Assembly (NCBI RefSeq): GCF_014805525.1 | Contig: NZ_JACFSZ010000004.1 | Location: 169,966 to 233,965, forward strand | Direction: 5' to 3' | Source: Rhabdothermincola sediminis | Lineage (GTDB): Bacteria; Actinomycetota; Acidimicrobiia; Acidimicrobiales; Acidimicrobilacustridaceae | DNA length: 64,000 nt | In this document: positions 45,186-54,197 of the stretch, piece by piece | Layout of the letters: each line of letters begins with the position of its first letter | How positions within the stretch are numbered: the stretch's first letter is position 1 | Translations under genes and position numbers: made by a program | Notes under the pieces: model-generated | Told to the model about the DNA's origin: nothing | Database searches by the model: none | What the model saw: the letters and a program-made list of their open reading frames with translations, nothing else

Positions 45186-46265
45186 TCAGTCGCGGGAAGG
45201 GTCGGCGACGTCGGCGGTCGTGATCAACGGCGGGAGCAGGTCGTGGTCGACGAACAGCGACGATGCCTTCGACGTGCCGGCGAGTGCGTCGGCGGCGAGC
45301 ACGATGGACGCCGCGGTGTAGGTGGTCTTCTCGTCACCGGGGAAGTGCACCATCTCCGGGAACACGACACCGGTCCAGTAGTGCCCGTCGTCGGCTCGCA
45401 GGCCCTGCGCCCACTCGAAGAGGGTGATCGCCAGCTCGCGCTCGCCGATCGAGAGGTACGCGAGGAGGCACTCGCAGGTCTCCGCGGCGGTGATCCAGGG
45501 CCGGTCGCTCACGCAGCGCACCCCGAGGTCCTCGACCAGGAACGTGTCGCGCCGGGACTCGAGCCGCTCCCGGCCCTCCTCGCCGGTGAGCACGCCCGCG
45601 AGCACCGGGTAGTACCAGTCCATCGCCCAGCGGTGTTTCGGGGCGAACGCATCCGGCAGCTCGCCGCGGACGTGGGCCCGGATCACATCCGCGAGCCGGC
45701 CGGCGCTCAGCTCCCAGTCAGGGCGCTCATGCCCCAGCAGCTCGGCGAGGGCGATGGCACAGCGCAGGCTGTGGCACATGCTCGAGCTGCCGGTGAGCAG
45801 GGCGAACGACCACGGGGTGCCGTCCGCGTGGCGAGCCCAGATGATCTCGCCCCGCGCGGTCTGCAGGTCGAGCACGAAGTCGATTGCCCGCTCCACCACC
45901 GGCCACATGGCCTCCACGAACCCGCGGTCGCCGAAGAGCAGCCAGTGGTGCCAGACCCCGGTGGCCACGTAGGCGATGGTGTTGGCGTCGAGCTTGTCCT
46001 GCTCGATGCCCTCCGCCAGGTAGTACTGGTGCCACGACCCGTCGGGCCTCTGCTTGGAGACCAGCCAGTCGTAGGCCCGTTCTGCCTGCTCGCGACGGTC
46101 GCCGAGCGCGAGGGCCATGGCGGCCTCCACGTGGTTCCACGGATCGGCGTGCCCACCCGGGAACCAGGGGATCATCCCGTTGGGGAGTTGCCAGGAGGCG
46201 ATCGCGTCCACGGTGTCGTGCACCTGGCGGGCGGAGAGGATCCCGGGAACGTCAGGCGCCGGCAT
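45186..46265 (-). CDS. Helical-toroid protein (annotated in relatives as prenyltransferase-like)
   Basis: 359 aa from an ATG at 46265. The sequence repeats helices with short Gly/Trp-rich turns: SWQLPNGMIPWFPGGHADPWNHVEAAMAL, YDWLVSKQRPDGSWHQYYL, VWHHWLLFGDRGFVEAMWPVV, RPWITAAETCECLLAYL and EMVHFPGDEKTTYTAASIVLAADAL. This is an alpha/alpha toroid as in six-hairpin glycosidases and terpene cyclases. It is third in the glycosyltransferase-methyltransferase-toroid operon, overlapping the methyltransferase by 14 bp. The catalytic role is uncertain. Confidence 0.7.
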   Translation of the reverse strand: MPAPDVPGILSARQVHDTVDAIASWQLPNGMIPWFPGGHADPWNHVEAAMALALGDRREQAERAYDWLVSKQRPDGSWHQYYLAEGIEQDKLDANTIAYVATGVWHHWLLFGDRGFVEAMWPVVERAIDFVLDLQTARGEIIWARHADGTPWSFALLTGSSSMCHSLRCAIALAELLGHERPDWELSAGRLADVIRAHVRGELPDAFAPKHRWAMDWYYPVLAGVLTGEEGRERLESRRDTFLVEDLGVRCVSDRPWITAAETCECLLAYLSIGERELAITLFEWAQGLRADDGHYWTGVVFPEMVHFPGDEKTTYTAASIVLAADALAGTSKASSLFVDHDLLPPLITTADVADPSRD

Positions 46266-47019
46266 GGGACAGCTCCCGTGTGGTGGTCGAGCGGTGGACG
46301 CGGACGGGTTTCGTCGCGTAGACGACGAGACTCTTGCCGAGCACCGGGTTGAGGATCTGCTCTGGTAGCCGCGTGAGCAGCGGTCGCTCAGCGATGTCCC
46401 AGACCAGCAGGCGGTTGTACAGCTTGACCAAGGGGAAGTCGTCGTTGCGGGGGCCGACCGCGCACTTGAGCCACCAGTAGGGGGAGTGCAGGGCGTGCGC
46501 CTTGTGGGATGCGCCCGGGGCCAGGCCGGCGCTGGCCATCTTCGCCCGCAGCTCACCTTCCGAGTAGATGCGGATGTGCCCGCCGGCGGCCTTCGGGGCG
46601 TGGTACTCGTCGGAGAGCAGCCAGCAGATCCGCTCCGGCAGCTCGCTCGGGATGGTCACGGCGATGGCGCCGCCGGGTCGGAGCACCCGCACCAGCTCAC
46701 GCAGCGCGGCCACGTCGTCGGGGATGTGCTCCATGACCTCGGAGGCGATGACCCGGTCGAAGGTGTCGTCGGGGAACGGCAGTCGGGTGGCATCGCCGTT
46801 GACGGTCACCGCCATGCCGTCGGGGGGAGCCTCGCCCGCCAGGGTCATCGCTTCGAACAGGGCTCGCACCTGCTCCAGCTCGGGCACCGCCATGTCGCAG
46901 GCCACGACTCGCGCCCCCCGTCGCAGGCCCTCGAAGGCATGCCGCCCGAAACCGCAGCCCAGGTCGAGCAGCAACTCCCCCGCGCGCAGGCCCAGGCGGT
47001 CGTAGTCGACGGTCAGCAT
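46252..47019 (-). CDS. Class I SAM-dependent methyltransferase
   Basis: 255 aa. Motif I is LLLDLGCGFGRHAFEGLRRG, followed by VVACDMAVPELEQV, the acidic GDATRLPFPDDTFDRVIASEVMEHI and VRVLRPGGAIAVTIPSELPE, a complete Methyltransf_11 set. It is the middle gene of the operon glycosyltransferase-methyltransferase-toroid protein, three bases after the glycosyltransferase stop, so it probably methylates a glycolipid or its precursor. Confidence 0.88.
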   Translation of the reverse strand: MLTVDYDRLGLRAGELLLDLGCGFGRHAFEGLRRGARVVACDMAVPELEQVRALFEAMTLAGEAPPDGMAVTVNGDATRLPFPDDTFDRVIASEVMEHIPDDVAALRELVRVLRPGGAIAVTIPSELPERICWLLSDEYHAPKAAGGHIRIYSEGELRAKMASAGLAPGASHKAHALHSPYWWLKCAVGPRNDDFPLVKLYNRLLVWDIAERPLLTRLPEQILNPVLGKSLVVYATKPVRVHRSTTTRELSHAGA

Positions 47020-47022
47020 GGG

Positions 47023-48420
47023 CTAGCGCTCGCTCCCCGGGCGCCCCGCCCGTGCTCGCCGGTACCTCGGGGCGCTCGCTGCGCCGCCGGGGCGGCGGGC
47101 CTGGATGTGCGCGGTCTCGGCCAGCAGGGCCCGGTACTGCTCGACGGTGCCGATCGCGGTGTGCCGCCAGGTCCACCGGTCGATCACCCGCTGTCGGCCG
47201 CGGGCACCGACCGCGGCACGCAGCTCGGGGTTGTCCAGCGCCTCGCGGATCCTCGCCGCCAGGGCGTCGCTGTCGCCGGGCGGGACCAGCAGCGCCGTGT
47301 CGCCGTCTCCGCCGACGACCTCGGGGAGCGCGCCTCCGGTCGTGGCCACCAGCGGCACGCCGCAGGACATGGCCTCGATCGCCGGGAGCGAGAACCCCTC
47401 GTAGAGCGAGGGGACCACGGCCAGTTCTGCTTCGGAGTAGAGCTCGATGATCCGCTCTTCGGGCACGCCGGTGACGAAGGTGACGGCATCGCGCAGGCCC
47501 AGCTCGTCGATCGTGCGAGCCGAGGGGCCACCTTCCTTCAAACGGCCGATCACCACCAGCTCGACGTGGCGCTCGGTGCGCAGCTTGGCCAGGGCCTCGA
47601 GCAAGTACCGCAGGCCCTTCATCGTCACGTCCGCGCTGGCGGTGGTGATCAGTCGGCCGGGGACCCGCCGCACGTCGGGCAGCGGACGGAAGAGGTCCTG
47701 GTCGACCCCCACGGGGACCACGTGCATGCGCTCGAGCGGCACCTTGTGGTCGGTGTGGATGTCGTTGTTCGAGTTCTGCGAGACCGTGAGCACGCGAGTC
47801 ATCCGCGACGCCACCCGGGTCTGCATCTTGGTGAACGCGTACCAGCGAGCCTTGGCGAAGCGCTGCCACGCGGTCTCCGCGTGCTCCATCTCGAGCCGGC
47901 GGTCGACGGTGATGGGATGGTGGATGGTGGCCAGCACCGGCAGCCCCAGCCGTTCGATGCCCAGCAGGCCGTAGCCGAGGCACTGGTTGTCCTGTACCAG
48001 GTCGAAGTCGTTCACCCGCTTGCGGAGGTGCTGGAACGCCCGGATCGAGAAGGCGAGGGGCTCGGGGAACGTGCCCATCGAGAACGCGGTCACCTCGACG
48101 AAGTCGCCGAGGGTCTTGAGCTCCCAGATGCCCGGCATCCGCATCGGGAAGTGGTCGTTGTAGATGTCGAGGCTGGGGAGCTCCACCAGCGGGACCCGCT
48201 CGTCGAGGATCGGGTAGGGCTGGCCGCCGAGGACCTCCACGTGGTGTCCGAGGTCGGTGAGGGCCTTCGTGAGATGACGGGTGTAGACCCCCTGCCCGCC
48301 GACGTGCGGCTTGCCCCGGTAGGCGAGGAACGCGATGGACAGCGGGAGGTCGCCGTCGGCGGCGCGCTCGCCGCGCCGCGATGCCCCGTTCCCCGGCTGC
48401 ATAAGGTCCCCGAGTCTCAT
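47023..48420 (-). CDS. GT4-type glycosyltransferase
   Basis: 465 aa from ATG 48420. The acceptor domain starts IAFLAYRGKPHVGGQGVYTRHLTKALTDLGH. The donor domain has VPVGVDQDLFRPLPD, LVVIGRLKEGGPS and the Glu-containing AELAVVPSLYEGFSLPAIEAMSCGVPLVATTGGALPE. It is the first gene of a three-gene operon. A perfect 14-bp palindrome (48427-48440) lies directly in front of the start codon and probably controls the operon. Confidence 0.9.
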   Translation of the reverse strand: MRLGDLMQPGNGASRRGERAADGDLPLSIAFLAYRGKPHVGGQGVYTRHLTKALTDLGHHVEVLGGQPYPILDERVPLVELPSLDIYNDHFPMRMPGIWELKTLGDFVEVTAFSMGTFPEPLAFSIRAFQHLRKRVNDFDLVQDNQCLGYGLLGIERLGLPVLATIHHPITVDRRLEMEHAETAWQRFAKARWYAFTKMQTRVASRMTRVLTVSQNSNNDIHTDHKVPLERMHVVPVGVDQDLFRPLPDVRRVPGRLITTASADVTMKGLRYLLEALAKLRTERHVELVVIGRLKEGGPSARTIDELGLRDAVTFVTGVPEERIIELYSEAELAVVPSLYEGFSLPAIEAMSCGVPLVATTGGALPEVVGGDGDTALLVPPGDSDALAARIREALDNPELRAAVGARGRQRVIDRWTWRHTAIGTVEQYRALLAETAHIQARRPGGAASAPRYRRARAGRPGSER

Positions 48421-48426
48421 AGCCTC

Positions 48427-48440
48427 TGACCGATCGGTCA
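48427..48440. promoter_or_regulatory. Perfect 14-bp palindrome, candidate TetR-type operator
   Basis: TGACCGATCGGTCA reads the same on both strands and lies six bases upstream of the glycosyltransferase start on the minus strand. GACCG-N2-CGGTC type sequences are common TetR-family operators. The regulator gene is not nearby. The divergent dtd gene starts 115 bp away. Confidence 0.55.
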
Positions 48441-48554
48441 AGTGCGCCGGGCGGACAGTGACGGCGGTCACACTCGTTGCCTGGAAGCGGGTCGCTGAAC
48501 CACCGCCCCCGGGCGGTCAGGGGCGGCACGGGACCCCGACGGAGGGACGATCAG

Positions 48555-48992
48555 GTGCGTGCAGTCGTGCAGCGGGTGACACGGGCGCAGGTCGCCGTGG
48601 CCGGCCAGGTGGTGGGCCGGATCGGCGCGGGGCTGTGCGTCCTGGTGGGGGTGACCCACGACGACGACCGAGCCTCCGCGGCGAAGCTGGCCTCGAAGCT
48701 GTGGACGCTGCGGATCATGGCCGACGACCACGGGGTGATGAACCTCTCGATCGCCGAGACGACCCGCGAGGTGCTCGTCATCAGCCAGTTCACGCTCTAC
48801 GGCGACACCCGCAAGGGCCGCCGGCCGTCGTTCGTCGCCGCGGCTCGGCCCGAGCAGGCCGAGCCACTGGTCGAGGCGGTGGCGGCCGAGCTGCGGTCAT
48901 TGGGTGCCCGGGTCGAGACCGGTCGGTTCGGGGCCGACATGGCGGTGGAGCTGGTCAACGACGGGCCTGTCACCCTGCTCCTAGAGGTCTGA
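48555..48992 (+). CDS. dtd: D-aminoacyl-tRNA deacylase
   Basis: 145 aa from GTG 48555: [33 protein letters not shown]. It has the two Dtd motifs, [17 protein letters not shown] and the C-terminal [11 protein letters not shown] (GPVT type). The enzyme recycles D-aminoacyl-tRNAs. The 3' end overlaps the opposing lnt gene by 12 bp. Confidence 0.95.
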   Translation: MRAVVQRVTRAQVAVAGQVVGRIGAGLCVLVGVTHDDDRASAAKLASKLWTLRIMADDHGVMNLSIAETTREVLVISQFTLYGDTRKGRRPSFVAAARPEQAEPLVEAVAAELRSLGARVETGRFGADMAVELVNDGPVTLLLEV

Positions 48993-50501
48993 CCCGGCTG
49001 GGACCCGTGCCCGGGGCGCGCGCTGCCGCGCCGCTGTCGCCCGGCGGGCCAGCTTGCCCACGACGAGGGCCAGCATCGCGAGCACCACGATGGGGAGCCG
49101 ACCGAGCCGGATGGCGATCGTCTGTCCTTCTCGGAGCTGGGCGGTGCCCTGCAGGATCCGGGTCTCGCTCACCCCTGAGCGGGTGAGCAGGTCACCATTC
49201 GCGTCCACCACCGCGGAGAAGCCGGTGGGTGCGGCTTGCAGCACCCACCGCCCGCTCTCGATCGCCCGCAGCCGCGACGATGCCACCTGCTGGGTCTGTA
49301 CCTGCGTCAACCAATAGGACGACCCGTTCGTGGGGTTGAGCAGCACGTCGCCGCCGTGCGCGATCCCGTCGCGGACCCGGTCGCTGAAGAAGACCTCCCA
49401 GGAGATGGCCACCCCGAACCGCCCGGCTGGGGTGTCGATGGTCGCCGGCTCCACGCCGGGGATCGCGTCCCGAGCGGGCAGGCCGGCCCCCTGCCCCGCC
49501 AGCAGCTCGATGAGCCCGCGCATCGGCACATACTCCCCGAACGGGACCCGGCGGACCTTGTCGTAGCGGTCGCCGTAGGTGCCATCGGGGTTCACCACCA
49601 TCGACGCGTTGCGGAAGTGCTCCGGGCCGTCACCTTCGGTGGCACCGACCACGAGCGTGGTGCCGAGCTGGCGGGCGAGCGCCGACAGCTCCCGACCCTC
49701 GGCGCTGCCAGGGAGGTCGCCTTCGACGCTGACCACGTTCTCGGGCCAGAGCACGAGATCGACCGGTGTGGTCACCGCTTCGGTGGCGGCGAGGTGCCGT
49801 TCGAAGACCTCGCGCTCGTCGGTGTCCGCAGCCCGGGTGCGCTGAGGACCACCGCCTTGAACCACGGCGAAGGTCAGCTCGCCGGTCGGATGGCCCCGGG
49901 GGGCGACGGCGGCCAACCCCATCACCGCCACGAGGGCGGCCGCGATGGCACACGCCAGCGCCCACCGGCGCTCCCAGGCGGCGGAGAGGGCGATCCCCCC
50001 GACGACCACCAGCGCCGACACGAACAGGTCGGTACCCAGGCGGGCGGTCTGGCCGAGGGGTGCCGCGGCCTGCCCCATGGCCAGCGTGGCCAATGGCACG
50101 CCGCCGAAGGGGAAGGTCCACCGGGCGAGCTCGGCCAACGTGATCGCGCCGGGCAGCGCGATCCACCGTCCGGGCGACTGAGGCGGAACCGCCAGCGCGG
50201 CGAGGGCGAAGTAGGTGGCGTACGCGGCTTGTGCGATGACGTAGCCGGGCTTGGTGAGGTCCCACATCCACAAGGTGGCCGGGAACAACCAGGCGGCGGC
50301 CACCAGCCAGGAGCGAGCGAAGCGGGCCCGGGCGGGCTGGCCGGCGAGCAGGCGGTCCCACAGGGCGACCCCGACGAAGGCGAGCGGCCACCACCCCCAC
50401 GGCGGCACCGACGCCGCGATGGCGAGCCCCGCCAGCACACCGCGCACCGCGATGCCGGATCGGGTCGCCCACCCGGGGGACGTCCACGGAGGCGAGGTCA
50501 T
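48981..50501 (-). CDS. lnt: Apolipoprotein N-acyltransferase homologue with Ser at the Cys site
   Basis: 506 aa from ATG 50501. The N-terminal membrane domain has seven or so helices ([51 protein letters not shown]). The nitrilase domain shows Glu in [10 protein letters not shown] and Lys in [16 protein letters not shown]. The usual catalytic Cys (CYEx type) reads [14 protein letters not shown], so Ser (codon 49401-49403) replaces it. A last helix ([17 protein letters not shown]) and basic tail follow. Lnt adds the third acyl chain to lipoproteins; activity here is uncertain. Confidence 0.85.
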   Translation of the reverse strand: MTSPPWTSPGWATRSGIAVRGVLAGLAIAASVPPWGWWPLAFVGVALWDRLLAGQPARARFARSWLVAAAWLFPATLWMWDLTKPGYVIAQAAYATYFALAALAVPPQSPGRWIALPGAITLAELARWTFPFGGVPLATLAMGQAAAPLGQTARLGTDLFVSALVVVGGIALSAAWERRWALACAIAAALVAVMGLAAVAPRGHPTGELTFAVVQGGGPQRTRAADTDEREVFERHLAATEAVTTPVDLVLWPENVVSVEGDLPGSAEGRELSALARQLGTTLVVGATEGDGPEHFRNASMVVNPDGTYGDRYDKVRRVPFGEYVPMRGLIELLAGQGAGLPARDAIPGVEPATIDTPAGRFGVAISWEVFFSDRVRDGIAHGGDVLLNPTNGSSYWLTQVQTQQVASSRLRAIESGRWVLQAAPTGFSAVVDANGDLLTRSGVSETRILQGTAQLREGQTIAIRLGRLPIVVLAMLALVVGKLARRATAARQRAPRARVPAGSDL

Positions 50502-50595
50502 CGCCGTCCACTTTCGCGTCGGTGCCCGGACGGTGCACGCCGCCCCTCGCGGTCTGCACGGCTCCTCCCGAGTCGGCCAGCGCTCCCTTCTGCCC

Positions 50596-50645
50596 GTTCT
50601 GGCAGGTCGAACGCGTGCTCTGGCACGCATTCGACCTGCCAGAAC
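50596..50645. repeat. Repeated palindrome, copy 1
   Basis: GTTCTGGCAGGTCGAA (50596-50611) pairs exactly with 50630-50645. After one mismatch, six more pairs close a four-base TCTG loop, giving a 23-position stem. The same sequence with small changes recurs at 63110-63153. It sits between the divergent lnt and SDR genes. Confidence 0.85.
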
Positions 50646-50681
50646 GAGGGTGCGGGCCGCGGGCGGTAGGGTCGCTCGCTG

Positions 50682-51521
50682 ATGACCGGACCCGGGCCGC
50701 TCGACGTGTTCACCCCTGACCTCTTCGCCGGCCGGGTGGCGCTGGTGACCGGTGGTGGAACCGGGCTGGGTCGGCAGTGCGCCCTGGGGTTCGCCCGGTA
50801 CGGCGCTGATGTGGTGATCGCCAGCCGTGATCCCGATCACCTGGCGGGGTGCGCGGATGAGATCGAGTGCCTCGGGCGCGGCTGTCTGGCCGTGCCCACC
50901 AACATCCGCCAGCCCGCCGAGGTCGAGCGCCTGCGCGACACCGCCTACGAGCAGTTCGGCAAAGTCGACTTCCTGATCAACAACGCCGGCGGGCAGTTCC
51001 CCGCTCTGCCCTCCCAGATCTCGGACAACGGCTGGCGGGCCGTCGTGGACCTCAACCTCAACGGCACCTGGAACATGGTGAGCCGGTTCATGGGGCCGAT
51101 GACCGAGGCCGGGTACGGCTCGATCGTCAACGTGGTGCACGTCTTCTCGTTCGAGCGCGGCGCGCCGATGTTCGTCCATTCCGGCGCGGCCCGGGCCGGG
51201 GTCGTGAACCTGACCCGGACCATGGCCCCCTACCTCGGCTACCACGGCGTGACCATCAACGCGCTGGCCCCCGGCACGATCGCCACCGCGGGGATGCACG
51301 AGAACGAGGTCGGTCGTCTCGGCTACGACGAGGAGGCCTGGTCCCGCAAGGTGGAGGAGATCGGCCCCATGCGGCGCATGGGGACCGCGGAGGAGATGGC
51401 CGCCATCATCCTCTTCCTGTGCTCACCCGCGGCCCGGTTCATCAACGGCGCGGCGATCGTCGCCGACGGGGGCGAGCTCCGGAGCAACTGGCCGACGTTC
51501 TTCGAGCGCGGCAGCCTCTGA
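50682..51521 (+). CDS. Short-chain dehydrogenase/reductase family protein
   Basis: 279 aa. The cofactor motif is ALVTGGGTGLGRQCAL (TGxxxGxG), followed by LINNAGGQFPA, the usual NNAG, and a C-terminal INGAAIVADGGE. The catalytic YxxxK is not seen: the region reads FVHSGAARAGVVNLTR, like peroxisomal trans-2-enoyl-CoA reductase-type SDRs. An enoyl-CoA or related substrate is possible but unproven. A TAGGGT box nine bases before the ATG suggests a leaderless transcript. Confidence 0.85.
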   Translation: MTGPGPLDVFTPDLFAGRVALVTGGGTGLGRQCALGFARYGADVVIASRDPDHLAGCADEIECLGRGCLAVPTNIRQPAEVERLRDTAYEQFGKVDFLINNAGGQFPALPSQISDNGWRAVVDLNLNGTWNMVSRFMGPMTEAGYGSIVNVVHVFSFERGAPMFVHSGAARAGVVNLTRTMAPYLGYHGVTINALAPGTIATAGMHENEVGRLGYDEEAWSRKVEEIGPMRRMGTAEEMAAIILFLCSPAARFINGAAIVADGGELRSNWPTFFERGSL

Positions 51522-51570
51522 CCGCGCCGGACGCGCTGGCCGGGGTCGGCGCGCGAGCGTCCATCGGTTC

Positions 51571-52350
51571 CTAGCCCTCCCAGCCGGCGAAGGGATCGGT
51601 GGCGGTGGCCACCGGAGGGTCGGTGGCCGGGCGTACCAGCAGCGTGTGGTCCGTCCGGCGGGCCTCGGCGTCGAGGGGAGGGAGGTCTTCCTCCCGGTCC
51701 ACCGGGCGCCCCTGGTCGTCGAGCAGGCGCAGCTTCGCCACGATGCGCTCCCGGGCGGAGCCGGGTGGGTGGCACGCGAACAGCGTGGCGGTGTGCGCCC
51801 AGGACTGGGCGGCGATGTCCACCCACTCGGCGGGCACGGTGATCACCCCCCGCACCTCGTAGACGAAGCGGGCGTCCGCGGTCGTGAGGATCACCCGGTC
51901 ACCGGCCTCGAGCTCGTTCAGGCGAGCGAAGGGCTTCGAGTAGGTCGTGCGGTGACCAGCGATCACCACGTTGCCGAGGCCTCCCGGCCGGGCGGTCCCC
52001 GGCCACCACCCGGGCCCTCGGTTGATCGCCGTCAGGGTCACCCCCCGCTGCACGTCCGCCACCACGCCGAGCTTCGGGATCTCGATGGTGCCCAACACGA
52101 TCTGGGGGGTGGGGGCGTAGGGGTTGTCCGGGAGCGCCTCGGGGATCGGGAGGCTCGGGCGTTCGGTGGTGACCGCCAGCGTCGGCGCCGGCCGGCCCGC
52201 AGACCCCACCACGATGCCGGCCCCGCGGCCCCGGAGGTGGTCGGCCGGCTCGGGCCCGGCCCGCCAGGCGACCGTCGCTCCCGTGAGCACCACCGTGGCG
52301 AAGACGCCGACCGGGACGGCGAGGCGGAGACGTCGCGTCCGTTGCCGCAT
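51571..52350 (-). CDS. Class E-like sortase
   Basis: 259 aa. An N-terminal membrane anchor (LAVPVGVFATVVLTGATVAW) is followed by a Pro-rich linker and the sortase barrel. The catalytic His is in VVIAGHRTTYSKPF, the Cys in TATLFACHPPG and the Arg in SARERIVAKLRL. It acts outside the membrane, joining sorting-signal proteins to the wall. The long acidic C-terminus is unusual. No obvious substrate gene lies in the window. Confidence 0.88.
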   Translation of the reverse strand: MRQRTRRLRLAVPVGVFATVVLTGATVAWRAGPEPADHLRGRGAGIVVGSAGRPAPTLAVTTERPSLPIPEALPDNPYAPTPQIVLGTIEIPKLGVVADVQRGVTLTAINRGPGWWPGTARPGGLGNVVIAGHRTTYSKPFARLNELEAGDRVILTTADARFVYEVRGVITVPAEWVDIAAQSWAHTATLFACHPPGSARERIVAKLRLLDDQGRPVDREEDLPPLDAEARRTDHTLLVRPATDPPVATATDPFAGWEG

Positions 52351-52440
52351 CCCTGCGATTGTCGCGCTCGGGCGGGCTGTGTGGACCGCGAACGCCCCCG
52401 GGGTGCCGCGGCACCGCGACGGTCGGGGAGCAGGGTCGGA

Positions 52441-53313
52441 TCAGGTGCCAGCCGTGAGGGCGGTGGCGAGGTTCCGGGCGTCGACCACCAGCAGGCCCGG
52501 GAGGGTCTCCGCTCCCGAGCCCGGCGGCCCGAGGGTCGTGGCATAGAGCACCACGTCGGTCGGTTGCCGGCCGTCGCCCGGCGCAGCGATCGACAGCCCG
52601 TAGCGGTTGGCGAAGTAGCCCAGGTGGGGGTCGTCGGTGATCAGGCTGCTCACCGCGCCGGCGAGGGGCGCCAGCGCGCCCTGCACCGCTTCGTCCGCGG
52701 CCACGAGGTCGCGCTCGACGCGGTCCAGGTTCACCGCGGTCAACACCGCGAACTGCGGCGCCTGCGAGTCCAGCGCGGCGGCGATGGATCGAGCCGCCTG
52801 GGCCGCTCGATCGGGATCCATCCAGAACGACGGATCGGGTGCACCGATCTCGGGGGCATCCGGACCGGTCGGCGCAGGCCCCGGCTCGTAGGCGGGCGTC
52901 CGGCCGTAGGGCTCCGGGGCCAGGTCCTCGAGCAGGAACAGCACCTTGGTGCCGGTGCGCCGCGCCGCGTCGAGGGCGGGTTGCAGGCCCCGCTCGAACC
53001 CACCGCCGACCGCGATCACCAGATCGGCGCCGTCGAGTTGCCGGGCCAGCTCCGCATCACCGGTGAAGGTCCTGGGATCGGCACCGGCCGGCACGACCAC
53101 CGTCACCTGCGCGCTCGGACCGGCCACCGCGCCGGCCAGCCACCCCACGATGTCGGTGGTGGCGAGCACTCGGAACGTGCGGGGCTCGCTCCTGGCACAG
53201 GCCACGGCCACCGTGGCGACGAGGAGCGCGAGCCCGATCACCGCCACCCGCGTCGGCCGACCGCGCCGGGCACCGGCCGGAAGCTCGCCCGGGGCAACCG
53301 GTGGCAGCCGCAT
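52441..53313 (-). CDS. ZnuA/TroA-like metal-binding lipoprotein with altered ligand sites
   Basis: 290 aa. Lipoprotein signal VAVIGLALLVATVAVAC. The cluster A-I fold shows VLATTDIVGWLAGAVAG, DLVIAVGGGFERGL and LITDDPHLGYFANRYGL. Sites that carry His in ZnuA-type proteins are changed: DPRTF where DPHxF is normal and DPSFWMDP where DPHVWLDP is normal. No permease or ATPase gene is nearby. It is 29 bp downstream of ctaG in a sco-ctaG operon, so a role in copper delivery can be imagined. Confidence 0.75.
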   Translation of the reverse strand: MRLPPVAPGELPAGARRGRPTRVAVIGLALLVATVAVACARSEPRTFRVLATTDIVGWLAGAVAGPSAQVTVVVPAGADPRTFTGDAELARQLDGADLVIAVGGGFERGLQPALDAARRTGTKVLFLLEDLAPEPYGRTPAYEPGPAPTGPDAPEIGAPDPSFWMDPDRAAQAARSIAAALDSQAPQFAVLTAVNLDRVERDLVAADEAVQGALAPLAGAVSSLITDDPHLGYFANRYGLSIAAPGDGRQPTDVVLYATTLGPPGSGAETLPGLLVVDARNLATALTAGT

Positions 53314-53342
53314 CCGTCGCCCCCGATCCCGGTCCCGCGGGC

Positions 53343-54197
53343 TCAGCCCGAGCCTGAACCCGCGGACGCGGCCATCTCTGCGGGGCGCGCCGCCTCTCCG
53401 TCACGCATCGCCCAGCGGACGAAGATCACGAAGATCACGGTCCACACGATCGGGATGTTCCCGATCTTCATGAGGATGCCCGCCATCTGCTGGTCGTCGC
53501 CCGCCGAGAGGCCGTAGACCCGCGGCGCCAGCTCGTAGGTGCGGTAGAGGGGGAAGTCGGCGAAGGTCAGCATCCCGCCCGGCACCATGGCGATCGCACC
53601 GGCGGCCAGGAACAGGTACACGCACTGCACGGCGGGGGAGGGGTGGCGCAGCTCCCGCAGCGGGCTGGCGAGAGGGGTCCACAGCAGCAGCCCCGACAGC
53701 AGCCAGGTCACGTCGAGCAGCATCGAGCCGACCTGGCTCGAACGGAACGTGTCGACCGTGAACGGCGCGTGGGTGGCGATCAGCACCAGGTTGTACCCGA
53801 TTCCCGCCACCACGGGTCTGGCGAGGAACCGCAGCGCCGGCCCGAGGCGGAACCGCTCGACGGCGGGGCGCACCATCCAGTCCGGGATGCCGAGCAGCAG
53901 CAGCGGCGCGGCGACGAGCGTGTAGAGCATGTACTGCACCATGTGTGCCGTGGCCAGGTAGCCGGCGCCGAGGGTCCCGAGCGGCCAGTCGGTGGCCAGC
54001 CAGAGCACCGCCATCCCCAGCGCGAACCACCACCGCTTGCGCCGGTCGCACGGCGCGACGGGGCTGCCGCCTCGATGGTGGCGGTGCCAGCTCCACCCGT
54101 AGCCGGCGATCAGCGTCAGCATCGCCACCCAGATGCCGGGGTAGGCCCGGAAGGCCCAGCTCCACGGCTCCCGGGTGGCGCTGCACCACCAGCTCAC
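53343..54197 (-). CDS. ctaG: Cytochrome c oxidase assembly protein CtaG-like (caa3_CtaG)
   Basis: 284 aa from GTG 54197 overlapping the sco stop (GTGA). Seven hydrophobic helices; family regions WFALGMAVLWLATDWPLGTLG, YLATAHMVQYMLYTLVAAPLLLLGIPDWM and QQMAGILMKIGNIPIVWTVIFVIF are clear. These membrane proteins help insert copper into oxidase subunit I. No cox genes are in the window. Confidence 0.88.
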   Translation of the reverse strand: MSWWCSATREPWSWAFRAYPGIWVAMLTLIAGYGWSWHRHHRGGSPVAPCDRRKRWWFALGMAVLWLATDWPLGTLGAGYLATAHMVQYMLYTLVAAPLLLLGIPDWMVRPAVERFRLGPALRFLARPVVAGIGYNLVLIATHAPFTVDTFRSSQVGSMLLDVTWLLSGLLLWTPLASPLRELRHPSPAVQCVYLFLAAGAIAMVPGGMLTFADFPLYRTYELAPRVYGLSAGDDQQMAGILMKIGNIPIVWTVIFVIFVRWAMRDGEAARPAEMAASAGSGSG

